Below, piece by piece: positions 35,235 to 45,764 of a stretch of DNA of 64,000 bases. Under the pieces are notes generated by a model, which did no database searches, had not been told where the DNA came from, and worked only from the letters and a program-made list of their open reading frames with translations. Within the stretch, counting starts at the first letter, position 1; each line of letters opens with the position of its first letter. The position numbers and the translations under genes were made by a program. Location: assembly GCA_009996515.1 (NCBI GenBank), contig JAACZV010000006.1:86141-150140 (forward strand), given 5' to 3'. This DNA is from Comamonadaceae bacterium. Lineage in GTDB: Bacteria; Pseudomonadota; Gammaproteobacteria; Burkholderiales; Burkholderiaceae_C.

Positions 35235-36642
35235 ATTGGGGCGCCGCCGCCGGCAGGCGCCCGCCCAGGTTCTTCAGCAGCACACTGGCCGCCACCAGCT
35301 GACGGCTGCGCGAGGACAGCAGATTGCCCTCGGACGTCAGCACCGCGGTCTGCGCGGCGCTGACGTTCAGGAAGCTGACCGTGCCGGCGCGATACTGGTC
35401 CAGCACGATCTGCAGGTTGCGTTCGGCGGCCTCGAAGGCGTCGCGCTGCAGGGCCACGGCGGCGCCCGACTCGGCGAACTGCACGAGGTTGTCCTCCACC
35501 TCCTGGAAGGCCGTCAGCACCGCCTGGCGGTAGTTGGCCGTCGCGGCCTCGGCCGAGGCGCGGGCCTGGGTCGAGGCCAGGCGGCGCTGGCCACCGTCCA
35601 GGATGGGCTGGGCGATGGCCGCGCCCAGGCTCCACAGCAGATTGGGCGCCGACACCAGGTTGGACCAGGACGAGCCGCGGTAGCCGGCGCTGGCCGACAG
35701 GTTGACGGCAGGGAAGAAGGCCGCGTCCGCGATGCCGATCTGCGCATAGGCCGCCGCCTGGCGGGCCCGCGCGGCGGCGATGTCGGGGCGCTGGGCCAGC
35801 AGCGTCGACGGCAGCAGCTCCGGCACCGGCGGCAGCTCGGGCAGGCCGGCCGCCCCCGCACCCGGCAGCAGCCGGAACTGCCCCGGCAGCTTGCCCAGCT
35901 GGGCGGCGATGGCGTGCTCCAGCTGCGCTCGCTGGGTGCGTGTGTCGCTGAGCTGGGACTGCACGCCGCGCAGCTGGGTGCGGGCCTGCAGCACGTCGCT
36001 CTGCGCGACGACACCGCCGGCATAGCGCGCCTCGGTCAGCTCCAGCGCGCGCTGGCTGGCCGCCTCGGTGCGCTCCAGCAGCGCCTGCTGGGCCTCGGCG
36101 GTGCGCAGTGCGAAATAGCTCTGCACCAGCGTGGCCTGGGCCGACAGGCGCAGCGCGGCCAGGTCGGCCTGGCTGGCCCGATAGCTGGCGCCCGCCGCCT
36201 TCACGCCCTCGGCCAGCCGCCCCCAGAGGTCGATCTCCCAGGCCGCGTTGGCGGTCAGCGAGTTGCTGGTGGACACGTTGCGCTGCACGGCGCCGCTCCC
36301 CGGGTTGGCCGAGCGCGTCGTGCCGGCGCCGACGGACAGCGTCGGGAAGATGGCCGACTGGCTGGCCCTCAGCACGGCGCGGGCCGACTCGACCTGGGCC
36401 AGCGCGACCGCGAGGTTCTGGTTGCCGACGACCAGCTCGGCCTGCAGGCCGTCCAGCACCGGGTCCTTGAACAGCGTCCACCAGGCCTCGGGCACGGCCA
36501 GCTCGGGCGCCACGCGCTGCCACTCATCGGAGCCCCTGAAGCTCTCGGGCGGCGCGGCCTCGGCGGGCGGATGCTGGACGGTGACGGCGCAGCCGGCCAG
36601 CAGCAGGGCCAGGGTCAGGGAAGCGAGAGCGGTCTTGGGCAT
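35233..36642 (-). CDS. outer-membrane efflux lipoprotein (NodT/OprM family)
   Basis: A 469-residue TolC-like outer-membrane factor. The signal ends LLLAGC with lipidated Cys18, and two repeated helical/beta modules follow (for example AVALAQVESARAVLRASQSAIFP and YAQIGIADAAFFPAVNLSASAGY). It would form the exit duct for the MdtABC-like pump encoded just upstream on the same strand, 4 bp away. It is the last gene of that operon. Confidence 0.92.
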   Translation of the reverse strand: MPKTALASLTLALLLAGCAVTVQHPPAEAAPPESFRGSDEWQRVAPELAVPEAWWTLFKDPVLDGLQAELVVGNQNLAVALAQVESARAVLRASQSAIFPTLSVGAGTTRSANPGSGAVQRNVSTSNSLTANAAWEIDLWGRLAEGVKAAGASYRASQADLAALRLSAQATLVQSYFALRTAEAQQALLERTEAASQRALELTEARYAGGVVAQSDVLQARTQLRGVQSQLSDTRTQRAQLEHAIAAQLGKLPGQFRLLPGAGAAGLPELPPVPELLPSTLLAQRPDIAAARARQAAAYAQIGIADAAFFPAVNLSASAGYRGSSWSNLVSAPNLLWSLGAAIAQPILDGGQRRLASTQARASAEAATANYRQAVLTAFQEVEDNLVQFAESGAAVALQRDAFEAAERNLQIVLDQYRAGTVSFLNVSAAQTAVLTSEGNLLSSRSRQLVAASVLLKNLGGRLPAAAPQ

Positions 36643-36646
36643 GGCT

Positions 36647-39600
36647 TCAGGTCGCGGTCCGGAGCACGGCCGCAGGGGCCGGATTGCGCTGCCTGCGGCT
36701 GAGCCGGTCCATGCAGCAGAACACGACGGGCGTGGTGTAGAGGGTCAGCAGCTGACTCAGCAGCAGGCCGCCGACGATGGAGATGCCCAGCGGCACGCGC
36801 AGCTCCGCGCCTTCGCCATGGCCCAGGGCCAGCGGCACGGCGCCGAACACGGCGGCCACCGTCGTCATCAGGATGGGCCGCAGCCGCAGCAGCGCCGCGC
36901 GATAGATGGCCGCGCCGGCGCTCAGGCGGCGGCCGCGCTCGGCGGCCGCGCGCTGTGCCGAGATGGCGAAGTCCAGCATCATGATGGCGTTCTTCTTCAC
37001 GATGCCGATCAGCAGGATGACGCCGATCAGCGCAATGATGCTGAAGTCGGTCTTGAAGGCCATCAGCGCCAGCAGCGCGCCGACGCCGGCCGAGGGCAGC
37101 GTCGACAGGATGGTGATGGGATGGATCAGGCTCTCATAGAGCATGCCCAGCACCAGGTAGATGGTGACGATGGCCGCGGCGATGAGCAGCGGCTGCGACT
37201 TCAGCGAGGCCTGGAAGGCCTGGGCCGTGCCCTGGAAGCTGCCGCGCACCGACACCGGCGCGCCGCTGCCGGCGACGGCGTCGTTGACCGCGTCGACGGC
37301 CTCCGACAGCGACACGCCCGGCGCCAGATTGAAGCTGATGGTGCTGGCCGGCGTGCCGCCCTGGTGGCTGACGGACAGCGGCGTGGACGTGGTCTCGACG
37401 CGGGCGACCGCCGACAACGGCACCTGCTGGCCGCCGCTGCTGGTGAGCATCAGCCGGTCCAGCGTCTGCGGGCTCTGCAGCCACACCGGCGCCAGCTCCA
37501 TGACGACGCGGTACTGGTTCAGCGGGTTGTAGATGACGCCCACCTGGCGCTGGCCGAAGGCGTTGTTCAGCGTGCTGTCGAAGGCGCTCATCGTCAGCCC
37601 CAGCCGCGCCAGCGCGTCGCGGTCGACGACCAGCGAGGTCTGCGTGCCCTTGTCCTGCTGGTCGGTGTTGACGTCGGTGATCTCGGGCACCTCGGTCAGC
37701 GCGCGGCGTATGCGCGGCTCCCAGGCGCGCAGGTCGGCCAGGTCGTCGGCCTGCAGCGTGTACTGCCAGGCCGCGTTGGACTGGCGGCCGCCGATGCGGA
37801 TGTCCTGCACCGGCGCGAGGAAGAGGTTGGCGCCCGGCACCTTGGCCAGCTTGCCGCGCAGCCGGTTGATGACGTCGTCCACGCTCTCCTTGCGCTCGCT
37901 GCGGGGCTTGAGGCTGATGAACATGTTGGCGCTGTTGCGCTGACCGCCGCCGGTGAAGCCGGTCACGTTGGCCACGGCCGGGTCGGCGCGCACGATGTCG
38001 TGGAAGGTGCGCAGCTTGAGCTGCATGGACTGGAAGCTGCTGGCCTGGTCGGCCTGCACGCCGCCCACCATCAGCCCCGTGTCCTGTTGCGGGAAGAAGC
38101 CCTTGGGGATGGTCATGTACAGGTGCACGTTCAGCGCGACGACGCCGGCCAGCACCAGCAGCGCCAGCGGCTGGTGGCGCAGCGTCCAGCGCAGCGAGCG
38201 GCGGTAGCCGCGCATCAGCGCGCGCTGGGCGCGCGCCATGGCGCGGCCGAAACGCCCCGGCCGGCGCGCCACCGCATGGGGCTTGAGCAGCGTCGCGGCC
38301 ATCATGGGCGTGGTCGTCAGCGACACCACCATGGAGACGAGGATGGCCACCGACAGCACCACCGCGAACTCGCGGAACAGCCGGCCCACGATGCCCCCCA
38401 TCGCCAGGATGGGGATGAAGACGGCGATCAGGCTCAGCGAGATCGAGACCACGGTGAAGCCGATCTCGCGCGCGCCGCGCAGCGCCGCCTCGCGCGGCGC
38501 CATGCCGCGCTCGATGTGGCGCGAGATGTTCTCCAGCACGACGATGGCGTCGTCGACGACGAAGCCGGTGGCCACCGTCATCGCCATCAGCGACAGGTTG
38601 TCGATGCTGTAGCCCAGCAGGTACATGGCGCCGAAGGTGCCGGCCAGCGACACCGGCACGGCCACGGCCGGCAGCAGCGCCGCGCGGAAGCGCCGCAGGA
38701 ACACGAAGACGACGACGATGACCAGGCCGAAGGCGATGGCCAGCGTGCGCTGCACCTCCACGATGCTGCCGCGTATGGTGGCCGTGCGGTCCATGACGAC
38801 GTTGACGTCGATGGCCGGCGAGATGGACGCGCGCAGCTGCGGCAGCAGGCCGCGCACGGTGTCCACGGTCTTGATGATGTTGGCGCCGGGCGCCTTGTTC
38901 AGGATCAGCAGCACGGCGCGGCGGCCGTTGGCCAGGCCGTCGTTGCGCAGGTCCTGCACGCTGTCCTGCACGTCGGCCACGTCGCGCAGGTGCACGGCGG
39001 CACCGTTCCTGTAGCTCAGCACCAGCGGCGCGTACTCGGCCGCGGTCTTGGCCTGGTCGTTGGCGGCGATCTGCCAGTAGCGCTGCGGCGACTCCAGCTG
39101 CCCCTTGGGCCGGTTGGCATTGGTCGCGACGACGGCCGCCCGCACCTGCTCCAGCGCGATGCCCTGCGAGGCCAGCTTGTTCGGGTCCAGCTCGATGCGC
39201 ACGGCCGGCAGCGCGCCGCCGCCCACGGTCACCTGGCCCACGCCGTCCACCTGCGACAGCCGCTGCGCCAGCACGGTGGAGGCGGCGTCGTACATCTGGC
39301 CGCGCGTCAGCGTGTCCGACGTCAGCGAGATGATCATGATGGGCGCATCGGCCGGGTTGACCTTGCGGTAGGTCGGGTTGCTGGGCAGGCCGCTGGGCAG
39401 CAGCGAGCGCGAGGCGTTGATGCCGGCCTGCACCTCGCGCGCGGCGGCGTCGATGTCGCGGTTCAGGTCGAACTGCAGCGTGATGCGGGTGCTGCCCAGC
39501 GACGACGAGGACGTGATCTCGGTGACGCCGGCAATGCTGCCCAGCGTGCGCTCCAGCGGCGTCGCCACCGTGGCGGCCATGGTGTCGGGGCTGGCGCCGG

Positions 39601-39754
39601 GCAGCGAGGCGCTGACCGAGATGGTCGGGAACTCGACCTGCGGTAGCGGCGCGATGGGCAGCAGCAGGTAGGCTATTGAGCCGGCCAGCGCGATGCCACA
39701 GGTGATCAGCGCCGTGCCTACGGGGCGCGCGATGAAGATGCGCGACAGGTTCAC
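36647..39754 (-). CDS. mdtC: RND efflux permease, MdtC-like
   Basis: A 1035-residue inner-membrane RND transporter with the AcrB layout: twelve membrane segments and two large periplasmic loops. It starts at GTG 39754 ([20 protein letters not shown]), overlapping the mdtB stop by 4 bp. [16 protein letters not shown] and the [20 protein letters not shown] opening are typical of MdtB/MdtC. In E. coli MdtB and MdtC form a heterotrimer exporting bile salts and novobiocin; the same pairing is inferred here. A longer frame upstream is antisense to mdtB. Confidence 0.93.
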   Translation of the reverse strand: MNLSRIFIARPVGTALITCGIALAGSIAYLLLPIAPLPQVEFPTISVSASLPGASPDTMAATVATPLERTLGSIAGVTEITSSSSLGSTRITLQFDLNRDIDAAAREVQAGINASRSLLPSGLPSNPTYRKVNPADAPIMIISLTSDTLTRGQMYDAASTVLAQRLSQVDGVGQVTVGGGALPAVRIELDPNKLASQGIALEQVRAAVVATNANRPKGQLESPQRYWQIAANDQAKTAAEYAPLVLSYRNGAAVHLRDVADVQDSVQDLRNDGLANGRRAVLLILNKAPGANIIKTVDTVRGLLPQLRASISPAIDVNVVMDRTATIRGSIVEVQRTLAIAFGLVIVVVFVFLRRFRAALLPAVAVPVSLAGTFGAMYLLGYSIDNLSLMAMTVATGFVVDDAIVVLENISRHIERGMAPREAALRGAREIGFTVVSISLSLIAVFIPILAMGGIVGRLFREFAVVLSVAILVSMVVSLTTTPMMAATLLKPHAVARRPGRFGRAMARAQRALMRGYRRSLRWTLRHQPLALLVLAGVVALNVHLYMTIPKGFFPQQDTGLMVGGVQADQASSFQSMQLKLRTFHDIVRADPAVANVTGFTGGGQRNSANMFISLKPRSERKESVDDVINRLRGKLAKVPGANLFLAPVQDIRIGGRQSNAAWQYTLQADDLADLRAWEPRIRRALTEVPEITDVNTDQQDKGTQTSLVVDRDALARLGLTMSAFDSTLNNAFGQRQVGVIYNPLNQYRVVMELAPVWLQSPQTLDRLMLTSSGGQQVPLSAVARVETTSTPLSVSHQGGTPASTISFNLAPGVSLSEAVDAVNDAVAGSGAPVSVRGSFQGTAQAFQASLKSQPLLIAAAIVTIYLVLGMLYESLIHPITILSTLPSAGVGALLALMAFKTDFSIIALIGVILLIGIVKKNAIMMLDFAISAQRAAAERGRRLSAGAAIYRAALLRLRPILMTTVAAVFGAVPLALGHGEGAELRVPLGISIVGGLLLSQLLTLYTTPVVFCCMDRLSRRQRNPAPAAVLRTAT

Positions 39755-42700
39755 GCCGCGGCCCCCTCTTGGCCCTGCGGCTTGCGAGCGCGCCCGAGCC
39801 GCGCGGCGAGCGCGCTGAAGCCCAGATAGATGACCGGCGTCGTGAACAGCGTCAGCAGCTGGCTGACGATCAATCCGCCCACCATGACGACGCCCAGCGG
39901 GTGGCGCAGCTCGCTGCCCACGCCGGTGCCCAGCATCAGCGGCAGCGCGCCCAGCAGCGCGGCCATCGTCGTCATCAGGATGGGCCGGAAGCGCAGCAGG
40001 CAGGCCTTGTGGATGGCCTCGCGCGGCGCCATCCCCATGTCGCGTTCGGCCTCCAGCGCAAAGTCGATCATCATGATCGCGTTCTTCTTCACGATGCCGA
40101 TCAGCAGCACGATGCCGATGATGGCGATGATGTCCAGGTCCAGCTTGAAGGCCAGCAACGCCAGCAGCGCGCCCAGCGCGGCCGAGGGCAGCGTGGACAG
40201 AATGGTCAGCGGGTGGATGGTGCTCTCGTAGAGCACGCCCAGCACGATGTACATCGTCACGATGGCCGCGAGTATCAGCAGCAGCGTGCTGGTCAGCGAG
40301 GCCTGGAAGGCCAGCGCCGCGCCCTCGAAGCGGGTCTCCACGCTGAGCGGCAGCTGCAGCGCATCGACCTCGGCCCTGATGGCCTTCACCGCCTCGCCCA
40401 GCGACGCGCCCGGCGCGAGGTTGAAGGAGATGGTGGACGACGGGAATTGCGCCACATGGTTGACGGCCAGCGGCGCCTGCCGCTCGGCGAAGCGGGCCAC
40501 CGAGCTCAGCGGCACCTGCACGCCGCCGGCGCCAGGCACGTACAGGCGCTTCAGCCCGTCCAGGCCCTCGCGGAAGTCGGGCGCCACCTCCAGCACGACG
40601 CGGTACTGGTTGCTCTGCGTGAAGATGGTGGAGATCAGGCGCTGGCCGAAGGCGCTGTAGAGGGCGCTGTCGATGGCGGCGACGCTGACGCCCAGCCGGC
40701 CGGCCGCGTCGCGGTCGATGTCCACATAGGCCTGCAGGCCCTGCTCCTGCTGGTCGCTGGCGACGTCGGCGATGGCCTTGACGCCGTGCAGCCGCGCCAG
40801 CACGGCCGCGGTGGCGCGGCTCAGCTCGGCGGAGTCCGGTGAGCTCAGCGTGAACTGGTATTGCGTCTTGGCGATGCGGTCCTCGATGGTGAGGTCTTGC
40901 ACCGGCTGCAGGTACAGCGCGATGCCGGGCTGGTCGGCCACCGTGTCGACCAGGCGGCGCGCCACCTCGGCGGCGCTGGCGTCGCGCTCCTCCTTGGGCT
41001 TGAGCGTGATCTGCAGGCGGCCCTGGTTCAGCGTCGTGTTGCCGCCGTCCACGCCGATGAAGGACGACACGCTCTGCACCGCCGGGTCCTTCAGCACTCG
41101 CTCGGCCAGGCGCTGCTGGTGCTCCGCCATGGCCGCAAAGGAGGTGGACTGGGCGGCCTCGGTGATGCCCTGCAGCTGGCCGGTGTCCTGCACCGGGAAG
41201 AAGCCCTTGGGCACCAGCAGGTAGAGCACGCCGGTCAGCAGCAGCGTCGCGAGAAAGACCACCAGCGTCGCGGCCGAGCGGTCCAGCACCCAGTCCAGCG
41301 CACGGCCATAGGCGGCGATGGTGTCGTCGAAGGCCTTGCCTACCCAGCGCCACAACCTGCCGTGGTCCTCGTCGTGCTCGTGCTTGAGCAGCCGCGCGCA
41401 CATCATGGGCGTCAGCGTCAGCGACACGAAGGCCGAGATCAGGATGGACACGGCCAGCGTGATCGCGAACTCGTGGAACAGCCGGCCCACCACGTCGCCC
41501 ATGAACAGCAGCGGGATCAGCACCGCGATCAGCGACACCGTCAGCGAGATGATGGTGAAGCCGATCTGCTTGGAGCCGGTCAGCGCGGCGTCGAAGGCGC
41601 TGACCGATTCGCCGCCCTCCTCCATGTGGCGGGCGATGTTCTCGATCATCACGATGGCGTCGTCGACGACGAAGCCGGTAGAGATGACCAGCGCCATCAG
41701 CGTCAGGTTGTTGATGGAGAAGCCGGCCAGGTACATGACGCCGAAGGTGCCCACCAGCGACACCGGCACGGCCACCGCGGGGATCACCGTCGCCGGCAGG
41801 CTGCGCAGGAACACGAAGATGACGGCGATGACCAGCGCGATGGCGAACAGCAGCTCGTGCTGCACGTCGCGCACCGAGGCGCGTATGGTGGTCGTGCGGT
41901 CGGACAGCACCCGCACGTCCAGCGAGGCCGGCAGGCTGGCCTGCAGCTGCGGCAGCACGGCGCGCACGCGGTCCACCGTATCGATGACGTTGGCGCCGGG
42001 CTGGCGCTGCACGTTCAGGATGACGGCCGAGACCGAGGACTGGCCCGCCTGCCCCGCCCAGGCCGCCAGGCGCAGGTTCTCGGCGTCGTCGACGAGCCGG
42101 GCCACGTCCCTGAGCCGCACCGGGTTGCCGTTCTTGTAGGCGATGACGAGATTGGCGTATTCGGCGGCGCTCCTCAGCTGGTCGTTGGCATCCAGCGTGG
42201 ACGCGCGCAGCGGCCCGTCGAAACTGCCCTTGGACTGGTTGACGTTGGCGGCCGAAATGACCGTGCGCACATCGTCGATGGACAGGCCCAAAGCGGCCAG
42301 CGCCCCCGGGTCGGCCTGGATGCGCACGGCCGGCCGCCGGCCGCCCGCGATGCCCACCAGGCCCACGCCCGGCACCTGCGAGATCTTCTGCGCGAGGCGG
42401 CTCTCCACCAGGTCGTGCACGCGCGTGATGGGCAGCGTGGCCGACGACACGGCGATGGTCAGCACCGGCGCATCCGCCGGGTTGACCTTGCTGTAGACCG
42501 GCGGCATGGGCAGGTCGCCGGGCAGCAGGTTGCTGCCCGCGTTGATGGCGGCCTGCACCTCCTGCTCGGCCACGTCCAGCGACAGGCTGAGGTCGAAGCG
42601 CAGCGTGATGACCGAGGCGCCGCCCGAGCTGGTGGACGACATCTGCGCCAGGCCCGGCATCTGGCCGAACTGGCGCTCCAGCGGCGCGGTGACGGAGGAC

Positions 42701-42879
42701 GTCATCACCTCCGGGCTGGCGCCGGGGTACAGCGTCGTGACCTGGATGGTGGGGTAGTCCACCTCGGGCAGCGCCGCCACGGGCAGCAGCCGGTAGGCCA
42801 GCGCGCCGGCCAGCACGATGGCCAGCATCAGCAGCGAGGTCGCGACCGGCCGCGCGATGAACAGGCGTGACGGGTTCAT
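39751..42879 (-). CDS. mdtB: RND efflux permease, MdtB-like
   Basis: A 1042-residue RND transporter, the partner of the gene that follows. It begins [21 protein letters not shown], and [19 protein letters not shown] is the porter-domain entry. [19 protein letters not shown] contains the Asp pair of the proton relay segment. The start is 10 bp after the mdtA stop. Two adjacent permease genes point to a heteromeric pump of the MdtBC type. Confidence 0.94.
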   Translation of the reverse strand: MNPSRLFIARPVATSLLMLAIVLAGALAYRLLPVAALPEVDYPTIQVTTLYPGASPEVMTSSVTAPLERQFGQMPGLAQMSSTSSGGASVITLRFDLSLSLDVAEQEVQAAINAGSNLLPGDLPMPPVYSKVNPADAPVLTIAVSSATLPITRVHDLVESRLAQKISQVPGVGLVGIAGGRRPAVRIQADPGALAALGLSIDDVRTVISAANVNQSKGSFDGPLRASTLDANDQLRSAAEYANLVIAYKNGNPVRLRDVARLVDDAENLRLAAWAGQAGQSSVSAVILNVQRQPGANVIDTVDRVRAVLPQLQASLPASLDVRVLSDRTTTIRASVRDVQHELLFAIALVIAVIFVFLRSLPATVIPAVAVPVSLVGTFGVMYLAGFSINNLTLMALVISTGFVVDDAIVMIENIARHMEEGGESVSAFDAALTGSKQIGFTIISLTVSLIAVLIPLLFMGDVVGRLFHEFAITLAVSILISAFVSLTLTPMMCARLLKHEHDEDHGRLWRWVGKAFDDTIAAYGRALDWVLDRSAATLVVFLATLLLTGVLYLLVPKGFFPVQDTGQLQGITEAAQSTSFAAMAEHQQRLAERVLKDPAVQSVSSFIGVDGGNTTLNQGRLQITLKPKEERDASAAEVARRLVDTVADQPGIALYLQPVQDLTIEDRIAKTQYQFTLSSPDSAELSRATAAVLARLHGVKAIADVASDQQEQGLQAYVDIDRDAAGRLGVSVAAIDSALYSAFGQRLISTIFTQSNQYRVVLEVAPDFREGLDGLKRLYVPGAGGVQVPLSSVARFAERQAPLAVNHVAQFPSSTISFNLAPGASLGEAVKAIRAEVDALQLPLSVETRFEGAALAFQASLTSTLLLILAAIVTMYIVLGVLYESTIHPLTILSTLPSAALGALLALLAFKLDLDIIAIIGIVLLIGIVKKNAIMMIDFALEAERDMGMAPREAIHKACLLRFRPILMTTMAALLGALPLMLGTGVGSELRHPLGVVMVGGLIVSQLLTLFTTPVIYLGFSALAARLGRARKPQGQEGAAA

Positions 42880-42889
42880 GGCCGCGGCC

Positions 42890-44335
42890 TCAGTTGGCGG
42901 GCGCAGAACCGGCGGCGGAGGCGCGATACGCCTGCAGCCAGGCGCGGCGGTCCTCGGGGCTCATGGCCCTGAGCTTGTCGACCATCTCCGGCGGCACCCG
43001 CTCCATCCAGCGCGACCGCTCGCCGCCGGAGGCGTCGGCCGCACTGGCCGCGCCACTCAACGCGGCGCTCGCTGCGCCGCCCGCCGCAGCGCTCGCCGCG
43101 GCGCCGCGGCCCCGGCCGCGCCCGCCGGCCGCCGAGGCCCCGGCGGACGGCACCTTGATGACCTCGGCCTTGCCACCGTCGCGCAGCCGGTCGGCGCCGT
43201 CGGTGACGACCTGCTCGCCCGGCTTCAGGTCGCCCTGCACGGCCGTCGCCTCGCCGTCCGTCGTGAGCACCTGCAGCTTGCGCAGCGCCACCTGGCCATC
43301 GGCGACGACGTAGACGAAGGTGCCCGGCGCGCCGCGCTGCACGGCGGCGCTGGGCACCACCAGCACGTCCTTGAGCCGGTCCAGCTGCAGGCGCACGTTG
43401 ACGAACTGGTTGGGAAAGAGGCCGTTGTCCTTGTTGGGGAACAGCGCCTTGACCTTGATGGTGCCGGTCGTCGCATCGATGGCGTTGTCGGTGCTGGCGA
43501 CCGCCCCCTGGGCCAGCAGCTGCTGGCGCTCGCGGTCCCAGGCCTGCACGGCCAGGGCCTGCTTGTCTGCCAGACGCTGTCGTATGCGAGCCAGATGCAG
43601 GTCCGGCACGGCGAAGACGACGGCGGCCGGCTGGGTCTGGGCGATGCTGAGGATGCCGTTGACGTCGCCGGGCGACACGTTGTTGCCCAGGTCGGCCTGC
43701 TTCAGGCCGGCCTGGCCGGCGATGGGCGCCGTCACGCGGGTGTAGGACAGCTGCAGCCTGGCGTTGTCCACGGCCGCCCGGTCGGACAGCAGCGTGGCCT
43801 CCAGCTGGCGCACCAGGGCCTGCTGGGTGTCCAGCTGCTGGCGCGGCGCGGCGTCCTTGGCGACCAGATCCTTGTAGCGGGCCAGGTCGGCGCGGGCGTT
43901 CTCCAGCTGCGCCTGGTCGCGCGCCAGCGTGGCCAGCGCCTGGTCACGTGCGATCTCGTAAGGCCTGGGGTCGATCAGCGCCAGCACCTGGCCGGCCTTC
44001 ACCGGCTGGCCCTCGTGGAAGTACAAGGCCTTGAGCTCGCCGCTGACCTTGGCCCGCACGACGGCCGTGTTGGCCGAGGCGATGCTGCCTATGGCGTCGA
44101 CGATGACGTTCATGTCGCGCCGCTGCACCGTGGCGACGGAGACCGGCTGCGGCCCGCTGCGGCCGAAACGCCCGCCGGGTGTGCGGCCGGCCGCCCCCGA
44201 GGCGGCGGAGGCCGCGCCGTCGGGCCCGGCGGCGCCGTCCCGGCCCTTCCACCACCAGCCCGCGAAAGCCAGGCCGGCCACGGCCACGGCAATCAACACC
44301 CAGGTCCTGCTGCGCTTGGAATCCTTGTTCTGCAT
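42890..44335 (-). CDS. mdtA: efflux periplasmic adaptor, MdtA-like
   Basis: A 481-residue membrane-fusion protein. The N-terminal anchor is [18 protein letters not shown], the lipoyl half-motif [24 protein letters not shown], and an alpha-hairpin and beta-barrel follow. The C-terminus carries an unusual Ala/Gly/Arg-rich low-complexity segment (about residues 395-435) and a helical tail ([19 protein letters not shown]) not typical of E. coli MdtA. ATG 44335 follows AGGAGTGG. It is the first gene of the operon and divergent from pth, with 82 bp between. Confidence 0.92.
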   Translation of the reverse strand: MQNKDSKRSRTWVLIAVAVAGLAFAGWWWKGRDGAAGPDGAASAASGAAGRTPGGRFGRSGPQPVSVATVQRRDMNVIVDAIGSIASANTAVVRAKVSGELKALYFHEGQPVKAGQVLALIDPRPYEIARDQALATLARDQAQLENARADLARYKDLVAKDAAPRQQLDTQQALVRQLEATLLSDRAAVDNARLQLSYTRVTAPIAGQAGLKQADLGNNVSPGDVNGILSIAQTQPAAVVFAVPDLHLARIRQRLADKQALAVQAWDRERQQLLAQGAVASTDNAIDATTGTIKVKALFPNKDNGLFPNQFVNVRLQLDRLKDVLVVPSAAVQRGAPGTFVYVVADGQVALRKLQVLTTDGEATAVQGDLKPGEQVVTDGADRLRDGGKAEVIKVPSAGASAAGGRGRGRGAAASAAAGGAASAALSGAASAADASGGERSRWMERVPPEMVDKLRAMSPEDRRAWLQAYRASAAGSAPAN

Positions 44336-44417
44336 TCGGTCCACTCCTGATGGCGGCCCAGTGTCCCGGTCGAATGTAGCTGCCGCGTTGCTGAGGCCCA
44401 AAGCTACGATCACGGCC

Positions 44418-45050
44418 ATGATCAAACTGATGGTGGGATTGGGCAATCCCGGCGCGGAGTACGAAGACACGCGCCACAACGCCGGCTTCTGGTGGATAGA
44501 CGGCCTGGCGCGCGGGCTCAAGGTCAGCCTCTCGCCGGACAAGGCCTACCACGGCCTGGTGGCCCGCGTGAACGGCGCGCCCGGCGCCAGCGGCCCGGTC
44601 TGGCTGCTTCAGCCCATGACCTATATGAACCTGTCCGGCAAGTCGGTGGCGGCGCTGGCGCGCTTCTTCAAGATCGCGCCGGAGGAAATCCTGGCCATCC
44701 ACGACGAGCTGGACCTGCCGCCCGGCGAGATGAAGTTCAAGAAGGGCGGCGGCGACGGCGGCCACAACGGCCTGAGGGACATGCGGGCCCAGCTGGGCAG
44801 CGGCGAGTTCTGGCGGCTGCGCCTGGGCATAGGCCATCCTGGCCACAAGGCCGAGGTGGCCAACTACGTGCTGCGCAAGCCGCCGCTGGCCGAGCGCCAG
44901 GCGGTGGAGGACTGCATCGAGAAAAGCTACGCCGCCGTCGAGCTGATGCTGAGCGGCCAGATGGACAAGGCCCTGGCCAAGATTCACGCCAAGCCGCCGC
45001 GCCCCAAGCCCCCCAAACCCGCGCCGCCGGAGCAAACTCCGGCTCCATGA
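44418..45050 (+). CDS. pth: peptidyl-tRNA hydrolase
   Basis: A 210-residue esterase recycling peptidyl-t[24 protein letters not shown] carries the catalytic His region and [10 protein letters not shown] the catalytic Asp. [15 protein letters not shown] is the tRNA-binding loop. The C-terminus has a Pro/Lys-rich extension ([14 protein letters not shown]). It starts at ATG 44418 and its stop overlaps the next ATG by 4 bp. It is normally next to rplY, and here is separated from it by the efflux operon. Confidence 0.95.
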   Translation: MIKLMVGLGNPGAEYEDTRHNAGFWWIDGLARGLKVSLSPDKAYHGLVARVNGAPGASGPVWLLQPMTYMNLSGKSVAALARFFKIAPEEILAIHDELDLPPGEMKFKKGGGDGGHNGLRDMRAQLGSGEFWRLRLGIGHPGHKAEVANYVLRKPPLAERQAVEDCIEKSYAAVELMLSGQMDKALAKIHAKPPRPKPPKPAPPEQTPAP

Positions 45051-45460
45051 GACCGCTGCTGCCGCTCGTCCTGGCCCTGGGCATCGCCCTGCCCGCCGTC
45101 GCCCAGACCCAGACGCGCAGCGCCCAGGTCTACCGTTGCGGCCCCGACGGCCGCGACCTGCGCGACTCGCCCTGCCCGGGCGGCAGCGGGGCCAGCAGCG
45201 TCAGCTTCGACCAGCCCAGCAGCGCCGACGCCCGGGCCGCGCGCGAGCGCCACCTGGCCGAGGCCAGGCAGGCCGCCGCCCTGGCCCAGGCGCGCCGCGC
45301 CAGCGAAGCCGAGGCCCGCCGCCAGCGCGGCCAGGCCGTGGGCCTGCAGGCGCCACCGCCGCCCGCGCAGGCGGCCAGCGCCCCGCAGGTGCTGCATCTG
45401 AAGCCGCCCAAGACGGCACGGCCGCACCGGCCGCATGGGGCCGCCAGCGGCGGCCGATAG
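45047..45460 (+). CDS. exported DUF4124-like protein
   Basis: A 137-residue protein with a signal peptide ending [23 protein letters not shown] resembles the DUF4124 start (tyrosine/Cys, Gly-Asp turn, then SxxPC). The rest is an Ala/Arg-rich helix and a Pro/Ala tail. Function unknown. It is coupled to pth by an ATGA overlap and lies just before the cobalamin riboswitch. Confidence 0.7.
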   Translation: MRPLLPLVLALGIALPAVAQTQTRSAQVYRCGPDGRDLRDSPCPGGSGASSVSFDQPSSADARAARERHLAEARQAAALAQARRASEAEARRQRGQAVGLQAPPPPAQAASAPQVLHLKPPKTARPHRPHGAASGGR

Positions 45461-45471
45461 AATCCACGCCG

Positions 45472-45675
45472 TTGGTGCTCGCGACCGCCCTCACGGCGGC
45501 CGCAGTTCAACGGGAATCAGGAGGGGGAACCGCCACGCGGCCAACCTAACCTGAGCTGTCCCCGCAACGGTAAGTGGACGAGGCTCTGCAGCCTCAGCGT
45601 TCGATCCACGACCACTGGCCTCACCGGCTGGGAAGGTCTCGAATGCCGCGCCATCAGCCCGGATACCGGCCAACG
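45472..45675 (+). promoter_or_regulatory. cobalamin riboswitch
   Basis: The conserved B12-aptamer blocks are in order: AACGGGAATCAGG, CTGTCCCCGCAACGGTAA, CCACTGG and GGGAAGG, and the B12 box AGCCCGGATACCGGCC near 45657-45672. It lies 90 bp before btuB, so adenosylcobalamin binding would repress btuB and probably the long operon behind it. It fills most of the gap between 45461 and 45764. Confidence 0.93.
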
Positions 45676-45764
45676 ACGGGGTTGCCGCGCCAGCAGGCCG
45701 GCAGCCGTTTTTCAGCAGCGCTGCGGGGGTCAGCGCGGCTGAGTGTTCGTGCCCGTTTCATTCC

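Noticed and set aside
36248..39646. 1132-codon plus-strand open frame across mdtC
   Set aside because: It is antisense to an unmistakable RND permease. The His/Gln/Arg/Ala-rich product is the usual shadow of a GC-rich gene.
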